Shown piece after piece: positions 8,219 to 16,104 of a DNA stretch of 64,000 nucleotides (within the stretch, counting starts at the first letter, position 1; each line of letters opens with the position of its first letter). The translations under genes and the position numbers were made by a program. The notes under the pieces are model-generated. The model searched no databases, had not been told where the DNA came from, and saw nothing but the letters and a program-made list of their open reading frames with translations. The stretch is from contig OZ244736.1 in the NCBI GenBank assembly GCA_965219405.1, forward strand, positions 1,833,453 to 1,897,452. Direction: 5' to 3'. This DNA comes from VXMO01 sp965219405 (GTDB taxonomy: Bacteria > Chloroflexota > Dehalococcoidia > UBA6926).

Positions 8219-9376
8219 CTAAAGCGTGGCCTCGGACCCGAGGACCAGGGTGGCCATACTGGACACCGTGCCGCCTCAACCATTCACCAAACAGAGGTCG
8301 TTGCGTTCCACCTGCCTGACGCCTGCGCGGCCCATGATCTGGCGTGTTGCCTCTATCACGTGGCGGAACCCGCCAGCGTCGCCGGGTTGTCCGCATGAGA
8401 GTTGCCCACCGTCTGTATTGATCGGGAAATCGCCCTTGTACGTCGTGTCCGTTGATGCGAAGAACGGGCCAATCTCGCCCTTGGGCACCAGCCCCGCGTC
8501 CTCCAAGCAGACGGCATGTAGGATGGTGTAGCAGTCATAGAACTGTGCGAACTGGATGTCGGACGGTCCGTATCCTGCCATCCCGAGCGCAATTGGTGCC
8601 GACCGTGTCACGACGGAGCGAGTCAGCCGCTCCCGCTGCCAACCTGACAGCGGATCGCACGCGATGCCGGCGCCAAGGATGTAGACGGGCTTGTTCTTGA
8701 GCGACTTCGCCCTTTCCGCCGACGTGAGGATGATTGCTCCGCCTCCTGCGCACGGCATCACCGACTCCAGAAGTCGGATCGGGTAGTTGATATAGCGCGA
8801 GTTCAATACATCATCGATCTCGAGCGGCTGTCCGCGGAACACAGCGTTCTCATTCTCCAGCGAATTGAAGCGCTGATTGACGGCGATGTTGGCCAACTGC
8901 TCCTGCGTCGTGCCGTACTCATGCATATGCCGGGAGTACATGAGGCCGTAGCCCGTATTTGCGGCCACTGCCGGCCCATAGGGATCCTCAAACTCCGTCT
9001 CCATGCCCGGCGAGGGCGGACTGCCCCACGGGCTGCCTGTTTCGCGCGCCTCGGAGAGTGTGACCAGCACGGTGTTTGCCAGGCCGGAGTGAATCGCCAT
9101 CGCCGCGACGGATGTTGCCGTTGCGCCGCTCGCGCCCATCGTGCTAACCCCGGTCACGAAGTTTGGATTGAGCCCCATGTACTCGCCGATTGGCGCGGGA
9201 TAGAAGCTGCCGCCCTCGACGACGAGGCCGTCAATTTCTTCCTTGCGGATGCCGGCATCGGCCATGGCGTCGCGTGACGCCTCGGCCATGAGGCCGAGGG
9301 CAGTGCGGCCCTCATACGTGCGGCGCGTCGGTATCTCCGCGAAGCCCACAATCGCCGCCTCGCCTCGCATCGTCAT
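8219..9376 (-). CDS. Thiolase-like (SCP-x/Ltp2-type) protein with in-frame UGA near the C-terminus
   Basis: The frame runs 366 residues from ATG 9376 to a TGA at 8278-8276. Family homology continues in the same frame for 18 residues to TAG 8219-8221 (GGTVSSMATLVLG and a short tail). Classical thiolases have a nucleophilic Cys in the motif that here reads MGASGATA, so this is the Cys-less SCP-x/aldolase-like branch that pairs with DUF35. The UGA falls inside the conserved C-terminal glycine motif (LVNG-UGA-GG), near where true thiolases carry their second catalytic Cys. Possible explanations are a selenocysteine codon, a recent nonsense mutation or a sequence error. The protein ending at 8276 would lack the last beta strand of the fold. 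It heads the operon with DUF35 and an MFS transporter. Confidence 0.8.
8249..8267 (-). promoter_or_regulatory. Hairpin just after the in-frame UGA of the thiolase-like gene (SECIS-like candidate)
   Basis: On the mRNA strand, GGUGUCC and GGCCACC pair (6 of 7 pairs, one U-C mismatch) around the 5-nt loop AGUAU. The loop begins 15 nt after the UGA and has G at its second position. These are general features of bacterial SECIS elements. Folding was done by eye only. Confidence 0.35.
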
Positions 9377-9429
9377 GACTCACCCCCATCCGGCACGACT
9401 CCCGCCATGTGCGCCTATCTGTTTCCGTC

Positions 9430-9449
9430 ATTCCGGCGGAGGCCGGAAT
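9430..9449. repeat. REP/dRS3-like palindrome
   Basis: ATTCCGGC-GGAG-GCCGGAAT, an 8-bp perfect stem. It lies in the 200-bp gap between the thiolase-like gene and the PPOX gene. It is the first of about a dozen related palindromes in the window. Confidence 0.85.
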
Positions 9450-9576
9450 CCATCCCCCGCCAAGACCCTTATCGACAGATACGCAAAAGTCTACACTACA
9501 GACAAGCCATATGCGCCCGGCCACATGCCACTAACGGCGTGTTACTTGCAAAACGACTGATGGAGGTACTAACCGC

Positions 9577-9999
9577 ATGATCAAGCTGACCGATGAAATG
9601 CATGAGCACGTGAACTCAGCATTGGAGAAGGGCTATCCCTGCATCATTTCCACGGCATCTAAGGACGGGGACCCCGGCATCGGCTTTCGGGGAAGCCTGA
9701 TGATCTGGGATGAAGAGCACATCGCGTGGTGGGAGCGCGGACGTCGCAATCAGATGGGAAACATGGAGGAGAATCCGAGAGCGGCTGTGGTCTTCCGCAA
9801 CAACGAGCTCAACGTCGGCTGGCGATTCTACGGTAAAGTCACCTTCCACCCAAAGGGTGATCCCCTCTGGGAACAGGTGTGGGAGCGAGTCGTGCCGCAG
9901 GAGCAAGAGCGGGACCCGGAGCGCACCGGCACGGCAGTACTGATGCGCGTCGATATCGTCCGCGGCATGATGCCGGAAGCCATCCAGCAGCGAGACTAG
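9577..9999 (+). CDS. Pyridoxamine 5'-phosphate oxidase-like flavin/F420-binding protein
   Basis: A 140-residue split-barrel protein of the PPOX-like superfamily. It has the N-terminal strand pair typical of these proteins (CIISTASKDGDPGIGFRG), a central strand (EEHIAWWERGRRNQMGN) and the AAVVFRN strand. Members bind FMN or coenzyme F420 as dimers and reduce or oxidise varied small molecules; the cofactor and substrate cannot be decided here. GGAGG is 12 nt upstream of the ATG. It stands alone, with a repeat-containing gap before it and a hairpin after it. Confidence 0.85.
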   Translation: MIKLTDEMHEHVNSALEKGYPCIISTASKDGDPGIGFRGSLMIWDEEHIAWWERGRRNQMGNMEENPRAAVVFRNNELNVGWRFYGKVTFHPKGDPLWEQVWERVVPQEQERDPERTGTAVLMRVDIVRGMMPEAIQQRD

Positions 10000-10075
10000 G
10001 ACGCCAATCGGTTGACAGTCCGTACGGCACAATGCAAATTGTTTGCACCACCCCTATCACTTCGACGGTAGGGTC

Positions 10076-10099
10076 GAGACCGCCTTTCGAGGCGGTCTC
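10076..10099. terminator. GC-rich hairpin after the PPOX gene
   Basis: GAGACCGCC-TTTCGA-GGCGGTCTC, a 9-bp perfect stem 76 nt after the PPOX stop, with no strong T-run. The same GAGACCGCC core recurs in the paired repeats at 33963 and 34106. It may therefore be a dispersed repeat rather than a dedicated terminator. Confidence 0.45.
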
Positions 10100-10197
10100 T
10101 GTCGTTAAGGCCCGCCTCCCCACTCGCCAATTCATCCCGCTATCATTGAATAGGGATACGTGCGCGCCTGCTTTTACAGTTCTCCGGGACGAGGGAC

Positions 10198-11910
10198 ATG
10201 GCTCCGTCTGCCGAATTTGTTGATCTGATACAGATTCTCGGTGTCGCCACTGTCGCGGCAGTTGTCGCGACGCTGCTGCGTCAGCCGATTGTCGTGGCAT
10301 TTATCTTCGTGGGCGTCTTCGTTGGCCCGGCCGGCATCGACCTTGTGCCGGCGGACTCTGCATTTGTTGACCTGTTTGGCCGCGTCGGCATTGCGCTACT
10401 GCTCTTCGTCGTTGGCCTGAAGCTTGATCCCGCGCTGATCCGCACAGCGGGTTTCGTTGCTGTCATATCCGGCCTCGGACAGGTGATTATCACAACCATC
10501 GTCGGATTCCTGATCACCATGGCCTTCGGTGTTGATCTCTTGTCAGCCTTCTATATCTCCCTCGCGCTGACGTTCTCAAGCACAGTCATCATCGTCAAGG
10601 TTCTCTCCGACCGGCGCGAAATCGACTCTCTTCACGGTCGCATCGCGCTCGGCATCCTGATTGTGCAGGACATTGTCGTCATCGTTGCACTTACGCTGCT
10701 GTCCGGTCTCCAGGGGGCGGAGGGAGCCGGGGCGACTCTTGAGCAGCTGGGGCTGAGTCTGCTGCGTGGAGCGGCACTGGTCGCGGCCATGATTGTTATG
10801 GCGCGTTTCCTCATACCCTTAATCGAACCCCGTCTGCTGACGACTCCCGAGGTACTGGTTCTTGGAGGGATTGCCTGGGCCGTGCTCATGGCGGCCGGTG
10901 CAACATGGGCGGGGTTCAGCCCGGAGATGGGCGCGTTCGTTGCCGGTGTTGTGCTTGCAACAAAGAGGCCGCGTCAGCTGGTGGCCGCCCGCCTGACCAC
11001 CGTGCGAGATTTCCTGCTGCTGTTCTTCTTCGTGAGCCTGGGGGTCCACCTGCAACTCTCCGACTTGCAGTCCCAGCTCCTCCCGGCGTTGGGACTCTCC
11101 CTCTTCGTGCTGGTGGGCAACCCGCTCATCGTCATGGGAATCACCATCGCCATGGGGTTCCGCGCCCGCACCGGCCTCGTCGCCGGGATGGCTCTGGCCC
11201 AAATCAGCGAGTTCTCCTTTATCCTGATGGCGCTCGGGCTGGACCTGGGTCACGTGGACGAATCCAGCCTCGCCCTCGTTACGCTGGTGGGCCTGATCAC
11301 ATTCGCCGCTTCTACCTACATGATCACATATGCCAACCAGATATACCGATTCTTGCAACCCGCGATCAGCAAGATTGAACGTCCTGTCGCACATAGGGAG
11401 GATGAAATCCTTGACGAGGCGGATCAACCCGTTGAGGTGCTCGTTTTTGGAACGGGGAGACTCGGCACCGTCATCCTGTCCCGGCTGCGCGAGATTGGCG
11501 TTGAGGCGATGGGAGTCGACTTTGATCCTGTTGCAGTGCGCCGCCTGCAAGACCTCGGTTTTCACATGAGATTCGCCGATGTTGAAGCGCCGGAATTCCT
11601 CCAGGGGCTGCCTCTGACATCTGTGCACATCGCGGTATCAACTATCCGCTCGCCTGATATTGAGGTGGGTCTGCTCGAAGCACTACGCGAGCATAATTTC
11701 CGGCGCCCCGTCCTCCTGACGAGCCAGTCCGCTGCGACTGCTCATCGATTGGAGGATCTTGGCGCGACGCTCGTGTTACTTCCATTCGAAGCCGCAGGCG
11801 AGCGTGCATCGGAAATGATTGAAGAAACGCTGCGGGATCCGACATACCTGGAACGCGCCCGCTCCAGCCCACGCGCGCCAGTGGAGGACGAATCCCTGGA
11901 GGAGGAATAG
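10198..11910 (+). CDS. Kef-type monovalent cation:proton antiporter with RCK (TrkA-N) domain
   Basis: 570 residues. Residues about 5-385 form a CPA2 antiporter membrane domain with some 12 helices. They include GVFVGPAGIDLVP, the SSTVIIVKVLSDR stretch typical of Kef/CPA2 proteins, and GIAL-x-QDI around the helix-6 acidic residue. Residues about 410-545 form a cytoplasmic RCK domain with a Rossmann NAD-binding motif (VFGTGRLGTVIL). It should exchange K+ or Na+ for protons under nucleotide control. GACGAGGG precedes the ATG. Its TAG stop directly abuts the stop codon of the convergent methyltransferase gene, leaving no intergenic base. Confidence 0.92.
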   Translation: MAPSAEFVDLIQILGVATVAAVVATLLRQPIVVAFIFVGVFVGPAGIDLVPADSAFVDLFGRVGIALLLFVVGLKLDPALIRTAGFVAVISGLGQVIITTIVGFLITMAFGVDLLSAFYISLALTFSSTVIIVKVLSDRREIDSLHGRIALGILIVQDIVVIVALTLLSGLQGAEGAGATLEQLGLSLLRGAALVAAMIVMARFLIPLIEPRLLTTPEVLVLGGIAWAVLMAAGATWAGFSPEMGAFVAGVVLATKRPRQLVAARLTTVRDFLLLFFFVSLGVHLQLSDLQSQLLPALGLSLFVLVGNPLIVMGITIAMGFRARTGLVAGMALAQISEFSFILMALGLDLGHVDESSLALVTLVGLITFAASTYMITYANQIYRFLQPAISKIERPVAHREDEILDEADQPVEVLVFGTGRLGTVILSRLREIGVEAMGVDFDPVAVRRLQDLGFHMRFADVEAPEFLQGLPLTSVHIAVSTIRSPDIEVGLLEALREHNFRRPVLLTSQSAATAHRLEDLGATLVLLPFEAAGERASEMIEETLRDPTYLERARSSPRAPVEDESLEEE

Positions 11911-12513
11911 CTAGTCGATGACGCCGATGCGGGGGCGCAGGCCGCGCTCGCGGCGCGTCAGTCTGAATCCGGCCCGGGACTCCGTTCGCTCGCGCTGCTT
12001 CGACGCGTCATCCCATCCCTCATGAAGCAGGAGCCGTTCCTTGATGGCAAGCCCGCCGCCGAATCCGGTAAGGGCGCCGTCCGCGCCCACAACACGATGT
12101 CAAGGGACGACGATTCCGAGCGGGTTGGAGCCAACGGCCTGTCCGACAGCGCGGGCCGCCTTTGGTCTGCCAATGGCGTGAGCAACGTTGCCGTACGTCC
12201 AGACGGCGCCGGCAGGAATCTCCGTGAGCGCTTGCCAGACGGCGCGCTGGAATTCCGTGCCACCGTCCATGTCAAGCGGGCCGGAGAGGTCCATTGTCTC
12301 CCCAATTGTGTAGCGTGAGAGGACATCCGCCCAGTGATTGAGAATCTCGCTGGCGGGGTCATCATCCAGGGGCGCGAGAATATCCTCGCGCTCCTGTTCG
12401 ACGAGTTCTCGATCATCATGCGGCCCCAACACTGCTTTCAGACCCTTTGGAGAGGCGACGAGGCCGAGGAATCCAAGCGGCGTCGAAATAACCCTGTAAC
12501 CGTTAGCTTGCAT
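11911..12513 (-). CDS. ogt: O6-methylguanine-DNA methyltransferase with UGA at the catalytic Cys position
   Basis: Repairs O6-alkylguanine by moving the alkyl group to an active-site residue. The helix-turn-helix and arginine-finger region is intact (AVGQAVGSNPLGIVVP, ending at residue 137). Codon 138, where the family has the acceptor Cys of PCHRV, is TGA (12102-12100). The same frame then continues with HRVVGADGALTGFGGG and LAIKERLL, a perfect family match, to TAG 11911. The total is 200 codons, with a C-terminal tail of about 35 residues longer than usual. The ATG overlaps the end of the transglutaminase-like gene and follows GAGGAGGAG. Read as selenocysteine, the protein would be a full Sec-MGMT. 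Read as stop, it is a 137-residue inactive fragment. Confidence 0.85.
12072..12088 (-). promoter_or_regulatory. Hairpin just after the catalytic-position UGA of ogt (SECIS-like candidate)
   Basis: On the mRNA strand, GGGCGC and GCGCCC form a perfect 6-bp stem around the loop GGACG. The loop starts 17 nt after the UGA and has G at its first two positions. Spacing and loop composition suit a bacterial SECIS element. The coding sequence here is also constrained by the conserved protein motif, so the fold could be incidental. Confidence 0.4.
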
Positions 12514-14851
12514 CTGCAGTTCTCCTCCTCACACGAGCGCGTCCCCGCGGCACGAGTCTCAAGAATGTCAGCGCCAGCAGACCAAATACGATAGCGCGCC
12601 ATGAGAACGGTCTGTCCGGCGGGGCGTCTTTATCAGGGCCGTACAGGACATGGTCGTACCATTGCACCACACCGTAAAGCGCCCATGTTGCGCGAGGCCA
12701 TGCGGCGGAAAGGCGAGCGATGAATTCGGCCGGTGTCTCATCAGGTCTGGCCTTGATGCCGGCCAATCTGCCGAGGCGGACGGTTTGGGCGTAGGCTCGT
12801 CCTGCCGTGCGCGGTCGCGCCAGGGCCTGCCACCACAAGAATATCAGCAAGGCCAATCCCGCGAGCCCAAACGCCGCACCGAGACCATACCAGACTCTGG
12901 GGTCGATCCCCACGTCCGGCAGCAGCCCGCCTCCGGTGTCGGAAAAGGCCTCGTCGCCGGACCGGACAAAACTATCCTCCTGAAGCAGGTCCGCTTCTTC
13001 AAATGCGAATGCGCCAAGATCGTCGGTGAGTTCAAGATCAACCTCCGGAACGAGTGAGGAGAAGGTCCCCATCGGTCCGCCGGGAGCGTCCGGCTCAACA
13101 TTGGGTGTCGGTTCAAACGGGATCCATCCGTATCCCGGGAAGTAGGCCTCTGCCCAGGAATGGAGATCAGATTCACGGACGACAAACGCCCCCAACTCGT
13201 CGCTGTACTCGCCGGGCAGATAGCCGACCGCCATTCGAGCAGGGACGCCCGCCGCGCGGAGCATGACCGTCATGGCGGACCCGAAGTATTCGCTGTACCC
13301 TGCCTGCTCTCTGAAAAGGAAATGTTCGAGGCCGTCGGTACCGGGCGGAGGCGCGTTGATGTTCTGTGAATATTCGAGTGTCCGCAGGTATTCGCGGATC
13401 GCGATGGCCTTGTGGTAGGGCGTATCAGCATTTTGAGTCAGTGCATCGGCCAGCAGCCGGACGCGCGAAGGGAGGTCTTCCGGCAGCTGTAGATACCTCT
13501 CTACCACCCAGTCCTCATATGGGGGGGGGAGCGTATCGATATCCTCGACGGTTACCTGCGGAACGTAGCTTTGAACGGTATAGCGCTGGTTGGGCTGCAA
13601 GACATCCTGGCTTTCCAGTTTGACCAGTCGATGGCCCTCATCGATATCAAGGTTGGCGAATTGGGCCTCGACAGGCAGCGTCGTACGCAGAGGTGTGGCG
13701 GCGGTAAAGACCGTGCTCGCCGGGGCCTTGAGTTCAAAGGTCACGTTTCTAATGCATTCGGCGCAACCCGTGTAGCTGTCTCCGGCGATGTCTTCGAGGC
13801 CGCGCCGTTCAGCTATGACGAGGGGGCTGTTACTCCAGCCCCAGCCTGCGTAACGGTCATACGTACGGGCACGCCAGTACAATCGCTCATCGCTTTCAAC
13901 GTGCATCAGTACACCGGAGGGCAGGTTGATGTTTCCCCTGAACGGCAGTTCGTCCGTGAATCCAAATAGCCCCATCGAACGACGAGCAGGCAGTGAGGCA
14001 AAGATGCGTGTGAATGTGCCTTCGGCGTTGCCGATGGGAGATCTGAGTTCCGTCCACACTGACCGGATGACTCGCGGGCCTGAGCCGAGCGACGGGGTCA
14101 CGGTGATGACGACGAACACGATGAGCGCGAACCAGATGCCGGCGTGCATGACGTGGACGGGCAGCCACGTTCCCTGCGTTGTTGTTTTTTGATCCCACTT
14201 GCGACGGCGCTCAAGATGCACGAGGTGGACGATAAGCAGCGCGGAGGTCAACAGGAAAGCCATGAAGAAGGGGAGGGTGCTCGGCGGCAGATAGGTCAGG
14301 TTGGTGACGATTGCAAAGCCTGCGGGCAGCGTGGCCCAAATGTTTCGCAGGAGCAGTGTCAGGTACACGGTCAGATACGCGACCGCCCATGCGCCGAGCA
14401 AGAGGAGGAAGACAAACGTCAGGCGGTCAGTGCTCGCGCCGCCGTCCAGGAGGGCCTGCGCCCACAACGTCATACGGTAGATGGCGCTGAGCGCCCTGCC
14501 CTCCAGGCTGGCGGCGGTGACGACCATGAGGGTTTGAACGAACGACTGCGCCAGCGCTATGAACAGGGCGGCGGCGTGTTGGGCTACGTGATTGCGGCGA
14601 TGCGTGGCGTTAATCAGCCCCGCCGCGCCGCCTATGAGCACGGTGAATACCACCCCCGGAATTACTGGCACCCAGTGAGCATCTTCGACACTCCAGACGA
14701 CGGTGGCGGCGACCATGAGCGCCAGGGCGACTGTCAGCCATCCGGTGTCCGGGTACGTCATCAGGCGATGCCACGCGCGGGTCAGCCACTGCGGCGTGGC
14801 GATGGGCTGGGTGGGCGGCATGCGCCGCTCTGCCGTGCTCACGCTCCCCAC
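12503..14851 (-). CDS. TgpA-like membrane protein with transglutaminase-like domain
   Basis: 782 residues. There are about six membrane helices in residues 35-260, then a large extracytoplasmic region, then a transglutaminase-like domain (about 450-600), and a final helix near 680 followed by a cytoplasmic DUF4129-like tail. The domain reads AGYSEYFGSAMTVMLRAAG, then SDLHSW and FEPTPN. The catalytic Cys expected in GYCEYF is Ser520 (codon AGC), while His564 is kept and the acidic residue is Glu580. It may therefore be a pseudo-enzyme or use a serine. MoxR, DUF58 and TgpA-like genes co-occur widely and are thought to act together at the envelope. Its start overlaps the end of the DUF58 gene by 13 nt. 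Confidence 0.88.
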   Translation of the reverse strand: MGSVSTAERRMPPTQPIATPQWLTRAWHRLMTYPDTGWLTVALALMVAATVVWSVEDAHWVPVIPGVVFTVLIGGAAGLINATHRRNHVAQHAAALFIALAQSFVQTLMVVTAASLEGRALSAIYRMTLWAQALLDGGASTDRLTFVFLLLLGAWAVAYLTVYLTLLLRNIWATLPAGFAIVTNLTYLPPSTLPFFMAFLLTSALLIVHLVHLERRRKWDQKTTTQGTWLPVHVMHAGIWFALIVFVVITVTPSLGSGPRVIRSVWTELRSPIGNAEGTFTRIFASLPARRSMGLFGFTDELPFRGNINLPSGVLMHVESDERLYWRARTYDRYAGWGWSNSPLVIAERRGLEDIAGDSYTGCAECIRNVTFELKAPASTVFTAATPLRTTLPVEAQFANLDIDEGHRLVKLESQDVLQPNQRYTVQSYVPQVTVEDIDTLPPPYEDWVVERYLQLPEDLPSRVRLLADALTQNADTPYHKAIAIREYLRTLEYSQNINAPPPGTDGLEHFLFREQAGYSEYFGSAMTVMLRAAGVPARMAVGYLPGEYSDELGAFVVRESDLHSWAEAYFPGYGWIPFEPTPNVEPDAPGGPMGTFSSLVPEVDLELTDDLGAFAFEEADLLQEDSFVRSGDEAFSDTGGGLLPDVGIDPRVWYGLGAAFGLAGLALLIFLWWQALARPRTAGRAYAQTVRLGRLAGIKARPDETPAEFIARLSAAWPRATWALYGVVQWYDHVLYGPDKDAPPDRPFSWRAIVFGLLALTFLRLVPRGRARVRRRTADAS

Positions 14852-16095
14852 CTTTCAGGTCGCGTGAAGCTGCGGCGATTACCCGGCTGCATGGCGATGG
14901 GCCCGAGCGCGTTGAAACTCAGCGCTCGCGCAATATCGTCATCGAGCCGAACGACGTAGGCGGCGATGCCCATGGAGTAGAGACTCGCCAACTCCGCGGT
15001 AAAATCCCCGGGCGCGCCGAAACTTGTCGGCTCCAGGAGGACGACTGCTCCCGGCGAGTTTCGCTCCTGTAGAACCGCGGCGGCGGCCATGGCGTCCTCA
15101 ACGGACGGGGTGATGGCGATGACGCCGGTTCGTCGGCTGAAACGGGCCTCGTGGATGCCAAGCAACTCACTTAGGCTCACCCTGCCCTCGGCTTTGCAGA
15201 GCGCCAGCGCTTCCAGGATGCGCCACATGTGCTTGTCACCGGTGCCGTTGGGAATGGTGTAATCGGAATCGCCGATGGCGGAGAATCCAACACCGTTATC
15301 GAACTCGAGCAAATATCGCGCGATAGAGGCGGCGACGGTTACGCTAATCTCTTCCGTGCCAGTCAGGCCATCGCCCACCTGCACGGCAGCGTTGAGGTCG
15401 AGGAGGATGGAGAGATCGGACTGCACCTCCGTCTCGAATTCCTTGACCATGAGGCGGTTGAGTTTGGCGCTGCTCTTCCAGTGGATGCGGTTGAGGCTGT
15501 CGCCAACGGTGTAGCGTCTGACAGAAACGACGTTTGGAGTGAATTGGGAGGTTGCGCGGTAGTCCGGCGCGTCGCCAGTTTCCTCTGCGCTGGAGATGAC
15601 AAAGTCCTCCAACGGGAACGGGGCCGGGTAGACGACTAACTCGCGTTTCTCACCGATGACTCGTGTCGTTTCAAAAAGGCCGAACGGATCGGATGCCGTG
15701 ACGCGCAACGGCCCCCAGTGAAAGCGGCCGCGCTTGTCCGCCCGGGTTCCCAGCTTTGTCCAGTTCCGGGAGCCCCGTGTGGGCACGCCCATAACCTCCG
15801 ATGCAAGTCCGGGCACGTTACCGATATCTTCAATATGCAGCCAGGGACGGGGGAGGAGGGATGAATTCTCAAGCCAGACGGACTCTTCGACGCGCTCCCC
15901 CACCTGGGCGAGCGAGGGCTGATCATCAGCGCCGGTAGAGATGCCCCTCATGCTTAGTTTGGTCCAGAGCCACGCCAGGATGAACACGGCGATGACCGCG
16001 CTGAGAAGATAGGACATGACGTAGAAACCCGACCCGAGGGTCAGGAAGAGCGCCATCAGGATCAGCACGCCGAGGTAGACGCGGCGATTCCTCAC
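14839..16095 (-). CDS. DUF58 domain-containing membrane protein
   Basis: 418 residues. Two short N-terminal membrane helices (about 7-45) are followed by a soluble region with the DUF58 signature around residues 195-225 (VRRYTVGDSLNRIHWKSSAK) and a vWA-like alpha/beta section (SILLDLNAAVQ, VAASIARYLL). DUF58 proteins are encoded beside MoxR ATPases and transglutaminase-like membrane proteins; the exact role is unknown, but complex assembly or envelope maturation is proposed. The gene is the middle one of the three, 9 nt after the MoxR stop and overlapping the next start. Confidence 0.92.
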   Translation of the reverse strand: MRNRRVYLGVLILMALFLTLGSGFYVMSYLLSAVIAVFILAWLWTKLSMRGISTGADDQPSLAQVGERVEESVWLENSSLLPRPWLHIEDIGNVPGLASEVMGVPTRGSRNWTKLGTRADKRGRFHWGPLRVTASDPFGLFETTRVIGEKRELVVYPAPFPLEDFVISSAEETGDAPDYRATSQFTPNVVSVRRYTVGDSLNRIHWKSSAKLNRLMVKEFETEVQSDLSILLDLNAAVQVGDGLTGTEEISVTVAASIARYLLEFDNGVGFSAIGDSDYTIPNGTGDKHMWRILEALALCKAEGRVSLSELLGIHEARFSRRTGVIAITPSVEDAMAAAAVLQERNSPGAVVLLEPTSFGAPGDFTAELASLYSMGIAAYVVRLDDDIARALSFNALGPIAMQPGNRRSFTRPERWGA

Positions 16096-16104
16096 GGTGT
16101 TCCC

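Noticed and set aside
8276..12102. Genome-wide reassignment of UGA to an amino acid
   Set aside because: UGA terminates many intact genes here (for example folE, thrC and the GT4 gene), and normal-length proteins result.
14144..14959. Plus-strand frame of 271 codons
   Set aside because: Antisense to the TgpA-like and DUF58 genes; composition is Gln/Arg-rich with no recognisable domain.
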